Shown here: positions 61,816-64,000 of the stretch, piece by piece | How the letters are laid out: every line of letters begins with the position of its first letter | Position numbering within the stretch: position 1 is the stretch's first letter | DNA from: an uncultured Altererythrobacter sp. | Lineage (GTDB): Bacteria; Pseudomonadota; Alphaproteobacteria; Sphingomonadales; Sphingomonadaceae | Reading direction: 5' to 3' | NCBI GenBank assembly: GCA_913055875.1 | Contig: CAJXJY010000015.1 | Span: 1-64,000 of the forward strand | Length of the DNA: 64,000 nt | Made by a program: the position numbers and the translations under genes | Notes under the pieces: model-generated | Told to the model about the DNA's origin: nothing | The model's input: the letters and a program-made list of their open reading frames with translations, nothing else | The model's database searches: none

Positions 61816-62756
61816 GCCGGCGAACCAGGGTCGCCATCATCGGATCGGGCAATATCGGGACCGACCTGATGTTCAAGATCATGCGGTTGTCGAAGACGCT
61901 GGAAGTGGCCGCAATGGTCGGCATCGACCCGGCAAGCGATGGCCTGAAACGCGCTGCGAAACAGGGTGTCGCCATCACTTCCGAAGGGATCGAAGGACTG
62001 CTCGCGCTGGACTGCTTCGCCGAGATCGAGATCGTCTTCGACGCAACCAGCGCCGGGGCGCACAGGCGTCATAGCGAAGTGGTGCTTGGCGCCGGCAAGC
62101 GAATGGTCGACCTGACCCCGGCAGCCATCGGTCCGTTTACCATTCCTCCCGTCAACGGCGAGGCGAACCTCGACGCCCGAAACGTCAACATGGTGACTTG
62201 CGGCGGGCAGGCGACGATTCCGATCGTCCACGCCGTCAATCGCGTCTCGCCGGTGCGCTATGGTGAAATCGTCGCTTCGATCGCCTCCAGAAGCGCGGGG
62301 CCGGGCACGCGCGCAAACATCGACGAGTTTACCGAGACCACCAGCCAGGCGATCGCCGAAGTCGGTGGGGCCGATCGCGGCAAGGCGATCATCATCCTCA
62401 ATCCCGCCGAACCGCCGCTCATCATGCGCGATACCGTCTACTGCCTGTGCGACGATGCCGATCGGGAGGCCGTCCGGGCAAGTATCGCGGAGATGGTCCG
62501 CGAAGTCCAAGGCTACGTCCCCGGTTATCGGCTCAAGCAGGAAGTCCAGTTCGAACATATCGGCTCGAACCGTCCGCTGCGCATTCCCGAGATGGACGGC
62601 TCTTTCACCGGCCTGAAGGTTTCCGTGTTTCTCGAGGTGGAAGGCGCCGCGCACTACCTGCCCGCCTATGCGGGGAATCTCGACATCATGACGTCGGCGG
62701 CAATGCGCACGGCCGAGAAGATGGCCGCGCGGCATTGCAGGGAGGCGGCGCGATGA
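61812..62756 (+). CDS. dmpF: Acetaldehyde dehydrogenase (acylating)
   Basis: A 314-residue CoA-acylating aldehyde dehydrogenase of the MhpF/DmpF/BphJ family: [16 protein letters not shown] (NAD binding), the catalytic cysteine in [12 protein letters not shown] (Cys130), and [28 protein letters not shown] near the end. It turns acetaldehyde from the aldolase into acetyl-CoA and normally forms a channelling complex with that aldolase, whose gene overlaps it by four bases. Confidence 0.92.
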   Translation: MSRRTRVAIIGSGNIGTDLMFKIMRLSKTLEVAAMVGIDPASDGLKRAAKQGVAITSEGIEGLLALDCFAEIEIVFDATSAGAHRRHSEVVLGAGKRMVDLTPAAIGPFTIPPVNGEANLDARNVNMVTCGGQATIPIVHAVNRVSPVRYGEIVASIASRSAGPGTRANIDEFTETTSQAIAEVGGADRGKAIIILNPAEPPLIMRDTVYCLCDDADREAVRASIAEMVREVQGYVPGYRLKQEVQFEHIGSNRPLRIPEMDGSFTGLKVSVFLEVEGAAHYLPAYAGNLDIMTSAAMRTAEKMAARHCREAAR

Positions 62757-63787
62757 GCGCAAATCCGACGACCGGCAAGCTCTACATCCAGGACGTGACG
62801 CTGCGCGACGGCATGCACGCCATCCGCCACCAATACGGTCTCGATCATGTCCAGGCGATCGCCAGAGCGCTGGACGCCGCAAAGGTCGATGCGATCGAAG
62901 TCGCTCACGGCGACGGTCTGCAGGGATCGTCGTTCAATTACGGTTTCGGAGCGCATACCGACTGGGACTGGATCGGGGCCGTGGCCGAAGTGCTCGACCA
63001 TGCGGTGCTGACGACATTGCTGCTGCCCGGGATCGGCACGGTGCACGACCTCAGGCACGCCTACGAGATGGGGGTCCGTTCGGTTCGCGTCGCGACGCAT
63101 TGCACCGAGGCGGACGTATCGAAACAGCATATCGAAGCCGCGCGCGGCATGGGAATGGATGTATCCGGTTTCCTGATGATGAGCCATATGGCGGAGCCGG
63201 AACCGCTCGCCGAACAGGCAAGGCTGATGGAAGAATACGGCGCGCACTGCGTTTACGTGACCGACAGCGGCGGCGCGATGAACATGGAGCAATACGCAGC
63301 CCGGCTGCGGGCGTACGACAGGGTGCTCAGACCGGAAACGCAGCGCGGCGTGCATGCCCACCACAATCTCTCGCTCGGCGTGGCGAATTCCGTCGTCGCG
63401 GTCCAGAACGGCGCCGTCCGGGTGGATGCCAGCCTCGCCGGAATGGGGGCCGGGGCGGGCAACGCGCCGCTGGAGGTGTTCGTCGCGGCCGCCGAAAGCT
63501 ACGGCTGGCGGCATGGCTGCGACCTGTACGCCTTGATGGATGCGGCGGAGGATCTGGTCCGTCCGTTGCAGGACCGCCCCGTGCGGGTGGACCGGGAAAC
63601 GCTGACGCTCGGCTATGCAGGCGTCTATTCGAGTTTCCTGCGGCACGCGGAAAAGGCTGCCGAAACCTACGGGATAGATACGCGCTCGATCCTCGCGGAA
63701 GTCGGCCGGAGACGCATGGTCGGCGGGCAGGAAGACATGATCGTCGATGTCGCACTCGACCTGGTGGAGGGACGTTCGAATAGATGA
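62753..63787 (+). CDS. dmpG: 4-hydroxy-2-oxovalerate aldolase
   Basis: A 344-residue class II aldolase cleaving 4-hydroxy-2-oxovalerate into pyruvate and acetaldehyde. The metal-binding [15 protein letters not shown] start (Asp19), the histidines in [15 protein letters not shown], and [18 protein letters not shown] are intact. It forms the partner of the acylating aldehyde dehydrogenase upstream. These three genes together form a complete lower meta-cleavage route. Confidence 0.93.
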   Translation: MSANPTTGKLYIQDVTLRDGMHAIRHQYGLDHVQAIARALDAAKVDAIEVAHGDGLQGSSFNYGFGAHTDWDWIGAVAEVLDHAVLTTLLLPGIGTVHDLRHAYEMGVRSVRVATHCTEADVSKQHIEAARGMGMDVSGFLMMSHMAEPEPLAEQARLMEEYGAHCVYVTDSGGAMNMEQYAARLRAYDRVLRPETQRGVHAHHNLSLGVANSVVAVQNGAVRVDASLAGMGAGAGNAPLEVFVAAAESYGWRHGCDLYALMDAAEDLVRPLQDRPVRVDRETLTLGYAGVYSSFLRHAEKAAETYGIDTRSILAEVGRRRMVGGQEDMIVDVALDLVEGRSNR

Positions 63788-63928
63788 CGGGAACCGTGGT
63801 GTTCCGGTTCGAACCGGCATCGCTCCTACAGAACATTCTCACCGGCAAGCAGCACTCGAACGTGCACCAGTCACCAATCCGATTCCGGTTCCCCAGCGAG
63901 AACGGATGAAACAGTGGGCAACCAATCC

Positions 63929-64000
63929 ATGTCGAATTCAGCAGCCGCTCCGGCGCACGGGAATTTCTTCGAAGATTTCAGCGTTGGACAGCATTTCGTC
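63929..64000 (+). CDS. MaoC-like dehydratase, N-terminal fragment
   Basis: The window ends 72 bases into this frame. The visible residues MSNSAAAPAHGNFFEDFSVGQHFV match the beginning of MaoC-family hydratases, in which GNFFEDF precedes the hotdog fold. The start could be ATG 63929 or GTG 63914. A CoA-linked hydratase fits the island's beta-oxidation theme, suggesting that the cluster continues to the right. Confidence 0.5.
   Translation, partial: MSNSAAAPAHGNFFEDFSVGQHFV

Overview
The window looks like a GC-rich alphaproteobacterium of the sphingomonad type (Sphingomonadaceae or Erythrobacteraceae). I infer this from TonB-dependent receptors of the Xanthomonas/Caulobacter type beside a tryptophan-halogenase-like flavoprotein and a DUF6445 protein, from non-phosphorylating and De Ley-Doudoroff sugar routes, and from biphenyl-type Rieske oxygenase genes. 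No rRNA, tRNA, CRISPR array or intact insertion sequence was recognised.

Region 1 (1-25.2 kb) is a fucogalactoxyloglucan utilisation locus. It holds the end of a GH29 alpha-L-fucosidase, a PA14-containing GH31 alpha-xylosidase, a GH35 beta-galactosidase, a TonB-dependent receptor, a tryptophan-halogenase-like enzyme and a GH74 endo-xyloglucanase. These run into a tightly overlapping operon for L-fucose: permease, mutarotase, aldo-keto dehydrogenase, lactonase, two-subunit UxaA-type dehydratase, SDR dehydrogenase and FAH hydrolase. A D-galactose set follows: 1-dehydrogenase, IlvD/Edd dehydratase, sodium symporter, kinase and aldolase. Both side-chain sugars of xyloglucan are thus taken towards central metabolism within 25 kb.

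Region 2 (25.2-34.2 kb) is an accessory block. A 329-bp sequence occurs twice in direct orientation (25466-25794 and 32672-33000). Between the copies lie a 1511-residue trimeric autotransporter adhesin, a tautomerase gene that overlaps its start codon, and a divergent winged-helix/TPR regulator. To the right is a broken lipoprotein gene and what looks like a truncated gene at the junction with region 3.

Region 3 (34.2-64 kb) is a catabolic island. The plus-strand genes 47585-52354 have the order and motifs of a biphenyl/toluene-family upper pathway: dioxygenase large and small subunits, ferredoxin, cis-diol dehydrogenase, extradiol dioxygenase and C-C hydrolase. The genes at 53607-58728 match, step by step, the aerobic cyclohexanecarboxylate route: CoA ligase, acyl-CoA dehydrogenase, hydratase, SDR dehydrogenase and a BadI-like ring hydrolase. 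The genes at 61018-63787 are the 2-hydroxypentadienoate pathway. The minus strand (34226-47297) supplies beta-oxidation enzymes, an MFS permease, two TonB receptors and two SnoaL-like proteins. My leading inference is a pathway for a compound with an aromatic ring joined to a saturated ring; no ferredoxin reductase is present in the window.
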